Notes: a model not told the origin generated them from the sequence alone. DNA of 64,000 nucleotides from Sphingobium sp. AS12 (GCF_019097845.1 NZ_JAHRGM010000076.1:1-64000); one strand, 5' to 3'. Numbered from the stretch's first letter, positions 1 through 9,519 are shown. A program made the numbers and translations.

Positions 1-111
1 CTTTTTCTGCAGCCTCAAAACATTCCGCCGGATCGCTACCCGGTACGAAAAAACTGACGAGAGCTACCGCGCTATGATCAATCTCGCGGCCTTGAAAATC
101 GCTATGCGCTA

Positions 112-891
112 ATGTCCACAGGCCTTAATAATTTCGACCTGTCATTTGAATATTACCCCAAGCCGGGCACCACGTTCCATGTGGCGCCATTCTACAAGCG
201 GTTGACCAATCTGCCGATCTTCTCGCTGACGCAGCGACAGGCAACAGTCGTTTTCACAGATGGCACCACACAAACGGTTAATGCCTCCGCGTCCGACTAT
301 ATCAATTCTCCCAAGGCCGCGACGGTCAAGGGTGTAGAGGTCGGTGGACGCATGTTCTTTGACATGTTGCCTGGATTACTGAGCGGTTTTGGCTTCGAGG
401 GCAACTACACCTTCATCAAGAGCAAGAATCCGGGGGATTTGTATCGTGATATCAACGGCGTCATCCGCAACGATGCGCCGCTGGTTGGATTGTCAAAGCA
501 TAACTTCAACGCAACGCTGCTTTACGAGCGCAAGTCTGTTTCGGCCCGCATTTCTTATTCGTGGCGATCGAAATATCTGCAAACGACGAACAGCAACGGG
601 ACCAATCCGTCTTATCCGTTCTACAGTGGCCCCGGCACGGTCAGCAATGTAAACGGTAGCACCAACGCTACCCAGATTGCATTGCCGATTTACGGCGACA
701 ATTATGGGCAATTGGAGGCCGGTGTACGCTTCAAGGTTACCGAAAACTTTTCGTACAGCATCCAGGGGACAAACCTGACCAATTCGACGCAACGCACGTT
801 GCAGGGCGGATATCCCGGCGGCAATTTGTACGGGCGTAGTTGGTTCCAGAGTGACCGCCGTTTGAACATGGGCATCAACCTGGCATTTTGA
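112..891 (+). CDS. TonB-dependent receptor, C-terminal barrel fragment
   Basis: This is the C-terminal part of an outer-membrane TonB-dependent receptor, which would import a ligand (here probably a xylan-derived oligosaccharide) using TonB energy. The translation has alternating beta-strand patterns typical of the barrel, starting with NNFDLSFEYYPKPGTT, and it ends in the terminal aromatic residue usual for these barrels (NLAF). The frame is open from 58, but an in-frame TGA sits at 55-57, and the codons before it read like more receptor sequence. The gene may therefore be a broken remnant, or carry a sequencing error; the ATG at 112 is only the first Met after that stop. A 13-bp-stem hairpin follows. 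The halogenase and glycosidase genes downstream suggest a shared glycan-use locus. The family call is firm; whether the gene is intact is not. Confidence 0.7.
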   Translation: MSTGLNNFDLSFEYYPKPGTTFHVAPFYKRLTNLPIFSLTQRQATVVFTDGTTQTVNASASDYINSPKAATVKGVEVGGRMFFDMLPGLLSGFGFEGNYTFIKSKNPGDLYRDINGVIRNDAPLVGLSKHNFNATLLYERKSVSARISYSWRSKYLQTTNSNGTNPSYPFYSGPGTVSNVNGSTNATQIALPIYGDNYGQLEAGVRFKVTENFSYSIQGTNLTNSTQRTLQGGYPGGNLYGRSWFQSDRRLNMGINLAF

Positions 892-902
892 TAGTGATGA
901 TG

Positions 903-931
903 GCACCTGTCGGTCGGCGACCGACAGGTGC
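903..931 (+). terminator. Strong hairpin between receptor and halogenase
   Basis: Perfect 13-bp stem: GCACCTGTCGGTC at 903-915, loop GGC, complementary arm at 919-931. It begins 12 bases after the receptor stop and ends 17 bases before the halogenase ATG. There is no T-tract, so it may reduce read-through or stabilise the upstream mRNA rather than fully terminate. Confidence 0.55.
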
Positions 932-948
932 TCGCAGGTGGAAAGCCG

Positions 949-2502
949 ATGAAAAAGCGTATTCTGATCGTGGGTGGCGGTACGGCCGGGTGGCTGGCCG
1001 CAGGCTATCTTGCCAAGCGACTTGGCGCAGATTTGCCGGGGGGCATCGCCATCACTCTGGTTGAATCGCGCGACATCGGCATTTTGGGTGTTGGCGAAGG
1101 CACTTTTCCGACGATCCGCCGTACCTTGCAAACGATCGGTATTGACGAAGCGGAACTGATCCGCCGTTGTGGCGCGAGCTTCAAACAGGGTGCCAAATTT
1201 GTCCATTGGCGTCACACGCCTGGTACGCCAGGCCATGATCATTACTCCCACCCTTTTCAGACGGCGGAATCGCCAAGAGGACTGGAACTGCTTCCTTATT
1301 GGCTGATGGGTGTGGGCGGTCCAGACAATTGGGACGAGGTATGCGGCCCACAAAAAAAGGCGGCGGATGCGCATCGCGCACCAAAGCTGGCGCAGCACCC
1401 AGACTATGACGGCCCGCTCAATTATGCCTTCCATTTCGACGCGGTGACGCTGGCTGCGATGCTGCGCGACCAGGGCATCGCAAATGGCGTGACCCATCTG
1501 GTCGATCTCGTTACCGAAGTGATGCTGGCCGAGGATGGCGCAATCGCTGGAGTGCGGACGCAGGCGAATGGCGTGCTCGATGCCGATCTATATGTCGACT
1601 GCACTGGTTTTCGTGCCGAACTGATCGGCAAGGCGCAGGGCGTGCCATGGCGGTCGTGCCGCGACGTGCTGTTTTGCGACACTGCGCTGGCAATGCAGGT
1701 GCCCTATGCCGACGCGCAGGCACCAATTGCGTCCTACACCATCTCGACCGCGCAGGATGCTGGCTGGATCTGGGATATCGGACTCGATACCCGGCGCGGC
1801 ACCGGCCACGTCTTTTCGTCTGCCCATACCGATGATGCCACCGCGGAGGCGCGGCTGCGCGCTTATATTGGCCCCGCCGCCGAAAAGCTCGAATGTCGCA
1901 AATTCCGGTTCGATGGCGGCTATCGCGAAATCAACTGGCACAAGAACTGCGTTGCGATCGGCTTGTCGAGTGGCTTTTTCGAGCCATTGGAGGCGACCGG
2001 CATTGTCTTTGCGGAGGTCGCCGCCGGGATGTTGGCCAACCTGTTCCCCTGGAGCGGCGATTATGAAACGTCGGCGCGCCAGTTCAATGTCATCATGCGC
2101 AAGCGCTATGAACGTGCGCTCGACTTCATCAAGCTGCATTATTGCATTTCTCAACGACGCGATTCCGATTTCTGGAACGACAATGTCGCGGCCACCTCGG
2201 TACCCGGCAGTCTCCACGAATTGTTAGACCGCTGGCGTTTCCGTCCGCCGACCGAGATCGATATCAATACGCAGATCGACATTTTCTCTGAAGCGAGTTG
2301 GCAATATGTGCTGTACGGCATGGGCTGGAAAACAGACCTGTCGGCGCGCGCCGGGGTGTATCGCTTCCATGACGATGCACGCCGAGCCTTTGCCGAAGCT
2401 CGGCGTCAGGCTGATTATGCCATCGACAACCTGCCATCCAATCGCGATCTTGTGAATTGGGCACAAACGCGCGGCTTTGGCCCGCAAGGGCGCGCGGCAT
2501 GA
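949..2502 (+). CDS. Flavin-dependent tryptophan halogenase family protein (first)
   Basis: 517 residues. Family members use FADH2, oxygen and halide to form hypohalous acid, which a catalytic lysine passes to a substrate; the substrate here is unknown. Visible features are the N-terminal dinucleotide fold (GGGTAGW near residue 10), Lys79 in SFKQG at the catalytic-lysine position, and FEPLEAT with Glu345 at the position of the catalytic glutamate. The family WxWxIP motif reads WIWDIG, so the proline is replaced. I chose ATG 949 because GGTGGAAAG lies just upstream and the dinucleotide motif starts at once; a GTG at 928 falls inside the hairpin. It overlaps the next gene by 4 bp. Members of this branch often sit beside TBDRs in glycan loci of Caulobacter and sphingomonads, and their true role is unclear. 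Confidence 0.85.
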   Translation: MKKRILIVGGGTAGWLAAGYLAKRLGADLPGGIAITLVESRDIGILGVGEGTFPTIRRTLQTIGIDEAELIRRCGASFKQGAKFVHWRHTPGTPGHDHYSHPFQTAESPRGLELLPYWLMGVGGPDNWDEVCGPQKKAADAHRAPKLAQHPDYDGPLNYAFHFDAVTLAAMLRDQGIANGVTHLVDLVTEVMLAEDGAIAGVRTQANGVLDADLYVDCTGFRAELIGKAQGVPWRSCRDVLFCDTALAMQVPYADAQAPIASYTISTAQDAGWIWDIGLDTRRGTGHVFSSAHTDDATAEARLRAYIGPAAEKLECRKFRFDGGYREINWHKNCVAIGLSSGFFEPLEATGIVFAEVAAGMLANLFPWSGDYETSARQFNVIMRKRYERALDFIKLHYCISQRRDSDFWNDNVAATSVPGSLHELLDRWRFRPPTEIDINTQIDIFSEASWQYVLYGMGWKTDLSARAGVYRFHDDARRAFAEARRQADYAIDNLPSNRDLVNWAQTRGFGPQGRAA

Positions 2503-4019
2503 CCGGCCCCATTCGGCGCGTGGTGATTGTTGGCGGCGGGACCGCGGGCTGGATGACAGCGGCGGCGATGGAGCGACTGACCGACGCGGGCATGTCGGTG
2601 ACGCTTGTGGAATCGGAGGAAATCGGCACCGTCGGAGTGGGCGAGGCAACAATCCCCTCGATCCTTGATTTCAACCGCTGGATTGGCATTGACGAAGATG
2701 CGTTCGTTCGCGCGACCGGCGCGACGTTCAAGCTGGGTATCGAGTTTGTCGACTGGGCGCGCAAGGGCGATCGCTACCTGCATCCGTTTGGCATACTCGG
2801 CCGCGACGTTCAGGGTGTGAAGTTCCACCAGCTATGGCTGCGCCAGTCGCGGCTGACCGGCGCGGAGGCGGATGTTGGCGCGCTGGACGACTATTGCCTT
2901 TCGGCGGTAGCGGCACGGCTGGGCCGATTTACCAGGCCGAACGCGAACCCGGCATCGGTATTGTCATCCTTATCCTATGCCTTTCATTTCGACGCCTCGC
3001 TCTATGCGCGTTTCTTGCGCGGCATTGCAGAGGAGCGTGGCGTGGTGCGGCGCGAAGGGCGGATTGAGCGCGTCGATATCGATCCCGAAAACGGTTTCGT
3101 CCGTGCGGTGATCCTGGCGACCGGGGAGCGTATAGAAGGCGATCTGTTTATCGATTGCAGTGGCTTTCGCGCATTGCTGATCGGTGATGCGCTGGGCGTT
3201 CCCTATGTCAGCTGGCAACACTGGTTGCCGTGCGACCGTGCAGTGGCAGTGCCCAGTACATCGCCGGGTGCGCCTCTACCCTATACACGCGCCAGTGCGG
3301 AGGATGCGGGCTGGCGCTGGCGGATCCCACTGCAACACCGCGTCGGCAATGGCCATGTTTATGCCAGCGCCTTTACCAGCGACGAGGCCGCGGCGCAGGC
3401 GGTGCTGGCCGGACTGGACGGACCCGCGCTTGCCGAACCAAGCCAGTTGCGGTTTACAGCGGGCGTGCGCGAACGGCTTTGGGAACGCAATTGCATCGCG
3501 ATCGGTCTGTCTGGCGGCTTCCTCGAACCACTTGAATCGACCAGCATCCATTTGATCCAGTCCGGCATCTCGCGCCTGATGGCGCTGTTCCCCGGTGACA
3601 TGGCGTCACCCGTCGAACAGACCCAATATAATCGCCTGATGCGTACCGAATATGAGCAGGTCCGCGATTTCATCATCCTCCATTATCATGCGACGACGCG
3701 CGATGATTCCGAATTTTGGAACCATTGCCGCACGATGACCGTGCCGACCACCCTGTCTGACAAGATCGCATTGTGGCGCGGGAGGGGGCGCGTGATCCGC
3801 GATCAGGGCGGACTGTTCACCGAAGATAGCTGGATCGCAGTATTGATGGGACAGGTTTTGCAGCCGGCGTCGCATGATCCGCTGGTAGAAGCGCTGCCCA
3901 TCGAAGGGTCGGGCAATTTCCTGCGCCACTTGCGCGGTGTGATCAACCAGACCGCACAAGCCATGCCAACCCATGCCGATTTCATCGCGCAGAATTGCGC
4001 GAGCCCGCAAGCGGCGTAA
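2499..4019 (+). CDS. Flavin-dependent tryptophan halogenase family protein (second)
   Basis: 506 residues, starting at an ATG that overlaps the stop of the preceding paralogue (ATGA). It has GGGTAGW near the N-terminus for FAD, catalytic-type Lys78 in TFKLG, a canonical WRWRIP motif, and LEPLEST with the conserved glutamate. By motifs it is therefore a more classical halogenase than its upstream neighbour. The reaction would be halogenation of an indole-like or other aromatic substrate; an FADH2-supplying reductase is not visible nearby. Being coupled to the first copy and followed by GH39 and GH43 genes, it is probably co-transcribed with the glycan locus. The substrate is not predictable from sequence. 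Confidence 0.87.
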   Translation: MTGPIRRVVIVGGGTAGWMTAAAMERLTDAGMSVTLVESEEIGTVGVGEATIPSILDFNRWIGIDEDAFVRATGATFKLGIEFVDWARKGDRYLHPFGILGRDVQGVKFHQLWLRQSRLTGAEADVGALDDYCLSAVAARLGRFTRPNANPASVLSSLSYAFHFDASLYARFLRGIAEERGVVRREGRIERVDIDPENGFVRAVILATGERIEGDLFIDCSGFRALLIGDALGVPYVSWQHWLPCDRAVAVPSTSPGAPLPYTRASAEDAGWRWRIPLQHRVGNGHVYASAFTSDEAAAQAVLAGLDGPALAEPSQLRFTAGVRERLWERNCIAIGLSGGFLEPLESTSIHLIQSGISRLMALFPGDMASPVEQTQYNRLMRTEYEQVRDFIILHYHATTRDDSEFWNHCRTMTVPTTLSDKIALWRGRGRVIRDQGGLFTEDSWIAVLMGQVLQPASHDPLVEALPIEGSGNFLRHLRGVINQTAQAMPTHADFIAQNCASPQAA

Positions 4020-4063
4020 CCGCCGCTGATTCCCCGGATCGATACCCGATTGAGAGTTGTTCT

Positions 4064-5662
4064 ATGACAGAGAAGTTCAGTCCCGCGTCCTGGCTCCGAT
4101 GGATGGCGATCGCTGCGACATTCGGGATGGTGACCGTTGCTTCCATCATGGCCGTCGCGCAGGCGCGGACTATCACAGTCGATGTGTCACATGCCGGTGC
4201 ACCGCTCGATCGCGCATTTGACCTGTCGGTCGGATCCGATTTTGCCGGCACGCTCGCCCGACCCGACAGTCTGGCGCAACTGAAAACAGCAGTGGATGAA
4301 CTGGGCTTTCGCTATGTTCGTTTCCATGCGCCGTTCCACGATGCGTTGGGCACGGTGAAGGTCAAGGACGGAAATATCGTCTATGACTGGACCGAACTCG
4401 ACCGGCTGTTCGACGCCCTGCTCGCGCGCCGCATCAAGCCCTTTGTTGAACTGGGCTTCACGCCCGAAGCGATGGCGACGTCGAAGCTGACAATCTTCTA
4501 CTGGAAGGGCAACACCTCTCATCCCAAGCCGAAGGAATGGGCGGCGTTGGTCGATGCGTTCGTCCGCCATGTGCAGATGCGCTATGGCAAGGACGAGGTG
4601 CGCAGCTGGTTCTTTGAAGTGTGGAACGAGCCCAATCTCGATGGCTTCTGGGAAACGGCCGATCAGCAGGCCTATTTCGAGCTTTATGAAAGCAGTGCGC
4701 GGACGATCAAGGCGATCGACCCGGCGCTGCGTGCCGGCGGTCCGGCGACGGCGGGGGCGGCATGGGTGCCGGAATTTCTGGCGCGCGCGACCGAGCGCGG
4801 CATCCCGGTCGATTTCATCACCACGCACAGCTATGGGGTCGATGGAGGCTTCCTGGATGAAATGGGGCAGGACGACAATAAATTGTCGACCAACCCCGAT
4901 GCGATCATTGCGGATGTCCGCAAGGTGCGCGGTGAGATTGACGCGACGCCGTTCAGGGGTATTCCGCTCTATATTACCGAGTGGAGCTCCAGTTACAATC
5001 CGCGCGATCCGGCCCATGACAGCTATATCAGCGCTGCCTATATCCTGACCAAATTGCGTGGCGTGCGCGGGTTGGCGCAGGGAATGAGTTATTGGACCTA
5101 TAGCGACCTGTTCGAGGAAGCCGGGCCGCCGCCAACGCCGTTTCATGGCGGTTTTGGTTTGATGAATCGTGAAGGGATTCGCAAACCGGCCTGGTTCGCG
5201 TATAAATATCTCCACGCGCTGCAAGGCGGCGAAATTGCCACAGGCGACGCTTCGGCGATTGCCACAACGGATCGCGATGCAACCAACGTGCTGTTGTGGA
5301 ACTGGCAACAGCCGGTGCAGGGTACCAGCAACCGGCCGTTTTTCACCAAAATTCTGCCCGCTACCAGCGGCCCCGCGACGACGCTGCGCTTTGCCGGCCT
5401 TAAACCGGGCAGCTATCGCGTGACGCTGCGTCGTACCGGATACCGTGCCAACGACGCGCACACTCGCTATCTCGAAATGGGGTCGCCCGCGACCATTGAT
5501 GCCAGGCAAGTCGCAGAATTGCAGGCGCTGACCCGCGACCTGCCTGAAACAAGCCGCATCGTGCGGATCGGCCGCAACGGACATTATGCGCTCACCGTGT
5601 CGATGCGCAGCAACGACGTCGTACTGGCGACTATCGAACCCGCTGGACGGACCCGCAAATGA
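4064..5662 (+). CDS. GH39 family glycosidase (beta-xylosidase type), exported
   Basis: 532 residues from ATG 4064. The N-terminal hydrophobic segment ending AVAQA is a signal peptide, so it acts in the periplasm or beyond. The (beta/alpha)8 domain carries the GH39 acid/base motif EVWNEPN (Glu189) and the nucleophile motif YITEWSSSY (Glu306). A beta-sandwich follows after about residue 380. GH39 retaining enzymes remove xylose, or related residues, from the non-reducing end of xylo-oligosaccharides. The gene lies 44 bases after the second halogenase and overlaps the GH43 gene by 4 bp, so the two hydrolases are translationally coupled and likely act on the same arabinoxylan-type glycan. The family call is strong; exact specificity is not fixed by sequence. 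Confidence 0.88.
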   Translation: MTEKFSPASWLRWMAIAATFGMVTVASIMAVAQARTITVDVSHAGAPLDRAFDLSVGSDFAGTLARPDSLAQLKTAVDELGFRYVRFHAPFHDALGTVKVKDGNIVYDWTELDRLFDALLARRIKPFVELGFTPEAMATSKLTIFYWKGNTSHPKPKEWAALVDAFVRHVQMRYGKDEVRSWFFEVWNEPNLDGFWETADQQAYFELYESSARTIKAIDPALRAGGPATAGAAWVPEFLARATERGIPVDFITTHSYGVDGGFLDEMGQDDNKLSTNPDAIIADVRKVRGEIDATPFRGIPLYITEWSSSYNPRDPAHDSYISAAYILTKLRGVRGLAQGMSYWTYSDLFEEAGPPPTPFHGGFGLMNREGIRKPAWFAYKYLHALQGGEIATGDASAIATTDRDATNVLLWNWQQPVQGTSNRPFFTKILPATSGPATTLRFAGLKPGSYRVTLRRTGYRANDAHTRYLEMGSPATIDARQVAELQALTRDLPETSRIVRIGRNGHYALTVSMRSNDVVLATIEPAGRTRK

Positions 5663-7284
5663 GCGAGAAGCCGATGAACCCGACCCGCCGCCAGACCCTT
5701 GCTCTCGCGCTTGGGGGAGCCGCGTTGCCGGTGGCGGCGCGCGCTGCATCGCAACCGGGGGAGGCAAGGCCTTGCTCCGCGCCTGTCCCGCAGTGGCGAA
5801 CCGGGATCGAAGGGCAGCGTCGCGCCGATCTGGGCGATGGGCGCTACCTCAACCCCGTGCTCGGCGGTGACCATCCCGATCCCACCGTGTTGAAGGATGG
5901 CGCGGATTATTACGCAGCTTTCTCCTCCTTCCTTTATTATCCCGGCGTACCGATCTGGCACTCACGCGATCTGGTCAACTGGGCGCCGGTTACCACCGCA
6001 TTGACGACCAATATCGGCACGGTGTGGGCGCTGGACATTGCCAAGCATGGCGGGCGCTATTTCATCTATATCCCGGTGCTTTCGCCCGATGGCGATGCGC
6101 GTCCGCTGCGGACCTATGTGATCCACGCCCCGTCGATGCGCGGGCCGTGGAGCGAGCCGATCGACATGCACATCGATAATTTGATCGATCCTGGCCATGC
6201 CGTGGGCGAGGATGGCAAGCGTTACCTGTTCTTCAACGGCGGCAAACGGGTGCGCCTGCGCGATGATGGGCTGGCCGCCGATGGCCCGATAGAGCATGTC
6301 TATAATGGCTGGCCGATCCCCGACGACTGGATCATCGAAGGCTTTGCGATGGAGGGGCCGAAAATCCTGCGCAAGGGCGGCTATTTCTTTCAGTTTGTTG
6401 CGCAAGGGGGCACCGCCGGTCCGCCGACCAGCCATATGGTCACCGTGGCGCGATCAAAATCGATCGATGGTCCGTGGGAAAATTGCCCGCACAATCCGAT
6501 CGTCCGCACCGCTGATCGCGATGAACCCTGGTGGTCGCGTGGCCACGCTACCGCCGTTGAGGGGCCGGATGGGCGCTGGTGGTTGATCTATCATGGCTAT
6601 GAAAATGGGTTTCGGACGCTTGGACGGCAAATGCTGCTCGAACCAATTGAGTGGACGGCGGATGGCTGGCCCAAGGCCACCGGGGGCGATCTGTCGCGGG
6701 CCATGGCGATGCCAGGACGAGGAGGAGGGCAGAGCGGGCAGGCTTTGTCCGGCTTCGGCCCCGAGGCGATCGGCAACAAGCTGACTTTTTTTTCGCCGAT
6801 TGGTGATTATCGCAAGCGGGCACAGATTGAGGCGGGCAGGTTGACCCTGACAGGACAGGGTAGCGGGCCAGCCGATTGTTCACCGTTGCTGTTCGTTGCC
6901 GGTGACCGTTCTTATGAAATTCGCGTCGAAGTCGAGCTGGAGGGCGAGGCAGAGGCTGGGCTGCTGCTATTCTATAACGAAAAGCTGTTTTGTGGTCTTG
7001 GTCTGGCGAAGGATCGTTTTCAGGCCTATCGCATCGGCCAGCGCGAGCGCTGGCCCGAAGGCGCACCGACAAGCGCCCGGCGCGTCCATTTGCGGTTGGT
7101 CAATGATGAGAATGTCGTCACCTTTTACCATAGCCTCAATGGCGTGACGTGGACAAAGGAACGATCCTTTGAGGTCGCCGGCTATAACCACAATGTCGCC
7201 GATGGCTTTTTGAGCCTCAGGCCCGGCCTGTACGCGGCGGGCAATGGACGAGCGATGTTCAGGGCGTTGACATATCATGCCTGA
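5659..7284 (+). CDS. GH43 family glycosidase (xylosidase/arabinofuranosidase type), exported
   Basis: 541 residues. A twin-arginine-like signal (NPTRRQTLALALGG) precedes the five-bladed propeller. The three GH43 acidic residues are visible: Asp74 in DHPDPT (base), Asp177 in LIDPGH, and Glu232 in AMEGPK (acid). The last 180 or so residues look like the concanavalin-type sandwich often fused to GH43 xylosidases. Inverting GH43 enzymes cleave xylose or arabinofuranose from xylans. The ATG overlaps the GH39 stop (ATGA); ATG 5674, which begins directly at the Tat signal, is an equally plausible start. It is the last gene of the locus and faces the ureohydrolase gene at 7395, with 110 bases between and no obvious terminator. 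Confidence 0.87.
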   Translation: MSEKPMNPTRRQTLALALGGAALPVAARAASQPGEARPCSAPVPQWRTGIEGQRRADLGDGRYLNPVLGGDHPDPTVLKDGADYYAAFSSFLYYPGVPIWHSRDLVNWAPVTTALTTNIGTVWALDIAKHGGRYFIYIPVLSPDGDARPLRTYVIHAPSMRGPWSEPIDMHIDNLIDPGHAVGEDGKRYLFFNGGKRVRLRDDGLAADGPIEHVYNGWPIPDDWIIEGFAMEGPKILRKGGYFFQFVAQGGTAGPPTSHMVTVARSKSIDGPWENCPHNPIVRTADRDEPWWSRGHATAVEGPDGRWWLIYHGYENGFRTLGRQMLLEPIEWTADGWPKATGGDLSRAMAMPGRGGGQSGQALSGFGPEAIGNKLTFFSPIGDYRKRAQIEAGRLTLTGQGSGPADCSPLLFVAGDRSYEIRVEVELEGEAEAGLLLFYNEKLFCGLGLAKDRFQAYRIGQRERWPEGAPTSARRVHLRLVNDENVVTFYHSLNGVTWTKERSFEVAGYNHNVADGFLSLRPGLYAAGNGRAMFRALTYHA

Positions 7285-7394
7285 ATCGCCGCGCCTGCTG
7301 GGAATCTGCGACGGTCTGTCCGTGTGGAACAAGGCAGTGCATCTTCAAGCTGACACAGGCGGTTGCGGGTTCGCGGGAACAGGCTGACCCAGGC

Positions 7395-8894
7395 TCAGGT
7401 CGTCGGCCGCCGCCTGCCACCCCGCCCGTAACTTGGATCGACCTTTTCGGTCTTGCCCTCCTTGGCGGCCTTCTCGCCAAATAATGGCTGGCCATGTTCG
7501 GTCGTCAGGTCCGACAGATAGCCCGCTTGCTTGATCCCCTTCTTGCGCATGGCCACCCCGGTCAGGCAGGCGTGCATGATGAAGTTGGCGTTCAAGGCGC
7601 TGCGATAGGTCGGGTCCAGCACCGGGGCGAGTTCGACGATCTCGAAACCGACCAGTTCATTTTCCGCGCACAGCCGCCGCACGATCGGGATCGCTTCGCG
7701 CATCGTCAGCCCGCCCGGAACCGGGGTGCCGGTGCCGGGGATGAAGGCGGGGTCCAGTACATCGACGTCGAAGGAGATGAAGATCTTCTTGCCGCTCTCG
7801 CGCGCTTCCTTCAGCGCCCGCTCCATGGTGGCGGCCCAGCCACTTTTCTCGATTTCCGGCATCGCATGATAACGCACGCCATTGTCGCGCATCCATTCAA
7901 AGCCTTCCTTTTCCGGCCACGGCCCGCGCAGGCCGACCTGGATATAGTTTTTGCCCTGCACATGGCCTTCCTTGACCGCGCGATAGACCGGGGCGCCATG
8001 GGTAATGAAATGGACTCCGCCCTTGCCCGCGTCATAGTGGGAATCGAAATGGACGACGCCGAAGCTGCCCTTGCCATGGACATCGGCCAGTCCGGCGACG
8101 TCGCTATATTCCAGACTATGGTCGCCCCCGACGATGAAGGGCAGCGCGCCGGTACGGGCGATCTCCGCCACCCGTTCACGCACATGGGCGACGGAGCGTT
8201 CGGTCGACATATTGTCGATGGCGATGTCGCCATAATCGACGATCTTCAGTTCCTTGGAAGGATCGACCATGGTGAACATATCGATGCCGCCCGCTCCATA
8301 TTGGGTGCGCATCGCCGATGGTCCGCCCTTCGCTCCGCGATAGCCAGACCCCATGTCGAGCGGCGCGCCGACGATGGCTACGTCTACTTTGCCAGCAACC
8401 AGATCTTCCGGGAAGATGGCGACCGGCGCCCCGGCAAAGGTCGCAATGCCGCCGCCATAGACGCCGCCACCGCCCATGCCGTGGGCATAATAGCTCAAGG
8501 AAAATGGCCCGGCCTCGCGCTTGGGGTCCAGCCCATCAGGGCGGCGCAGCTTCCAACCGTTGAAATTCTCATTCTCGGTGTCGAGCGGTATGGCGGCCAT
8601 ATCGGTCTTGGCGTTGAACTTGGACGCCTCGACCGCCGCCATCATCCCTTCGATATAGGCGTCGATTTCCTGTGGCGTCTTGGTTTGCAACCGCTCGAAC
8701 AATTTGTCGTAGGAGCCGGCAAACATTTCGGCCGGGTCGGAAATCAGGAAATCGCGCTTGGCCTTGGACAATCCCTTGATCTTGGCTTCCAGCGCGGCGG
8801 GAATGGCGGGCTTGTCCGATTGCGCGATCACCGCCGCCGATGAAATCACTGTCGCGGCGAGCAGCGCGCCCAGCGCCATGCGTTTGAAAGTCAT
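7395..8894 (-). CDS. Exported arginase-fold ureohydrolase (agmatinase-like)
   Basis: 499 residues from ATG 8894, preceded by GGGGGACAGGACAGC. Residues 1-24 form a cleavable signal peptide ending VIAQS, so this ureohydrolase should act outside the cytoplasm, unlike ordinary agmatinases. About 115 residues of N-terminal extension shared with two paralogues (at 18227 and 19696) come before the alpha/beta ureohydrolase core. All six metal ligands are present: His259 in GGDHS, Asp284/His286/Asp288 in DSHYD, Asp376/Asp378 in SFDVDVLDP. The core hydrolyses a guanidino group to urea plus an amine, with a Mn or Ni pair. The C-terminus is basic (GRGGRRRP). It is divergent from the molybdenum hydroxylase genes across a copy of the shared 19-bp motif. 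Substrate unknown; agmatine or another guanidino compound is likely. Confidence 0.85.
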   Translation of the reverse strand: MTFKRMALGALLAATVISSAAVIAQSDKPAIPAALEAKIKGLSKAKRDFLISDPAEMFAGSYDKLFERLQTKTPQEIDAYIEGMMAAVEASKFNAKTDMAAIPLDTENENFNGWKLRRPDGLDPKREAGPFSLSYYAHGMGGGGVYGGGIATFAGAPVAIFPEDLVAGKVDVAIVGAPLDMGSGYRGAKGGPSAMRTQYGAGGIDMFTMVDPSKELKIVDYGDIAIDNMSTERSVAHVRERVAEIARTGALPFIVGGDHSLEYSDVAGLADVHGKGSFGVVHFDSHYDAGKGGVHFITHGAPVYRAVKEGHVQGKNYIQVGLRGPWPEKEGFEWMRDNGVRYHAMPEIEKSGWAATMERALKEARESGKKIFISFDVDVLDPAFIPGTGTPVPGGLTMREAIPIVRRLCAENELVGFEIVELAPVLDPTYRSALNANFIMHACLTGVAMRKKGIKQAGYLSDLTTEHGQPLFGEKAAKEGKTEKVDPSYGRGGRRRPTT

Positions 8895-8955
8895 GCTGTC
8901 CTGTCCCCCGATGCCTGTTTCAGGGCGAAGGCTAGGCGGCGACCCGCGCGCGACC

Positions 8956-8974
8956 AATGGGGCGATTGACGTAG
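8956..8974 (+). promoter_or_regulatory. Copy A of shared 19-bp operator-like motif
   Basis: AATGGGGCGATTGACGTAG matches the copy at 18062 in 16 of 19 positions, and both continue CCTGTT, so the similarity extends to about 25 bases. It lies in the divergent region between the exported ureohydrolase (62 bases from its start) and the molybdenum hydroxylase operon (92 bases from its start), and could control both. The binding protein is unknown. Confidence 0.6.
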
Positions 8975-9066
8975 CCTGTTTTTCGTTGCGCCTTGCCCCT
9001 GAACCGACTGGACAGATGCCTGCCGTTTGGCCTCTAATAGGCGCAATATAGTCGAAGGTGGGCAAG

Positions 9067-9519
9067 ATGGCGATCAGTCTGACGGTGAATGGCAAGAAGC
9101 GGCAGGTGGAGGGCGATCCGGCCAAGCCCTTGCTCTGGGTATTGCGCGAGGATCTTGATCTGGTCGGCACCAAATTCGGGTGCGGCGCGGGCCTGTGCGG
9201 GGCGTGCACCGTGCATGTCGATGGGCAGGCGGTGCGATCCTGCCAGACGCTGCTGGGGGATGTGAAGGATGCGGCGATCACCACGATCGAGGGTGCGGCT
9301 GTAACCGATGTCGGCAAGCGCGTCGCCGCCAGCTGGATCGCGCAGGACGTGCCGCAATGCGGCTATTGCCAGGCCGGGCAGATCATGAGCGCAACCGCGC
9401 TGCTCAGCCAGACGCCCAAGCCGACCGACGAGGATATTGACGCTGCCATGATGGGTAACCTCTGTCGCTGCTCCACCTATGTCCGCATCCGCGCCGCGAT
9501 CAAGGCAGCCGCAGCATGA
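9067..9519 (+). CDS. Molybdenum hydroxylase, [2Fe-2S] small subunit (IorA-like)
   Basis: 150 residues. This is the two-cluster electron-transfer subunit of an xanthine-dehydrogenase-family enzyme. A plant-ferredoxin cluster is formed by Cys39, Cys44, Cys47 (CGAGLCGAC) and Cys59; the second cluster by Cys98, Cys101 (CGYCQAGQ), Cys133 and Cys135 (CRC). The size and the two-subunit layout without a FAD subunit match isoquinoline 1-oxidoreductase and periplasmic aldehyde dehydrogenase types, which pass electrons to a cytochrome c. It has no signal of its own, consistent with co-export bound to the Tat-bearing large subunit. Start ATG 9067 has GAAGGTGGGC upstream; a GTG at 9058 is less likely. It overlaps the large subunit by 4 bp. 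Confidence 0.9.
   Translation: MAISLTVNGKKRQVEGDPAKPLLWVLREDLDLVGTKFGCGAGLCGACTVHVDGQAVRSCQTLLGDVKDAAITTIEGAAVTDVGKRVAASWIAQDVPQCGYCQAGQIMSATALLSQTPKPTDEDIDAAMMGNLCRCSTYVRIRAAIKAAAA

Noticed and set aside
4187-5767. Long open frame antisense to the GH39 gene
   Set aside because: No family resemblance; it mirrors the GC-rich codon pattern of the real gene, which has catalytic motifs.
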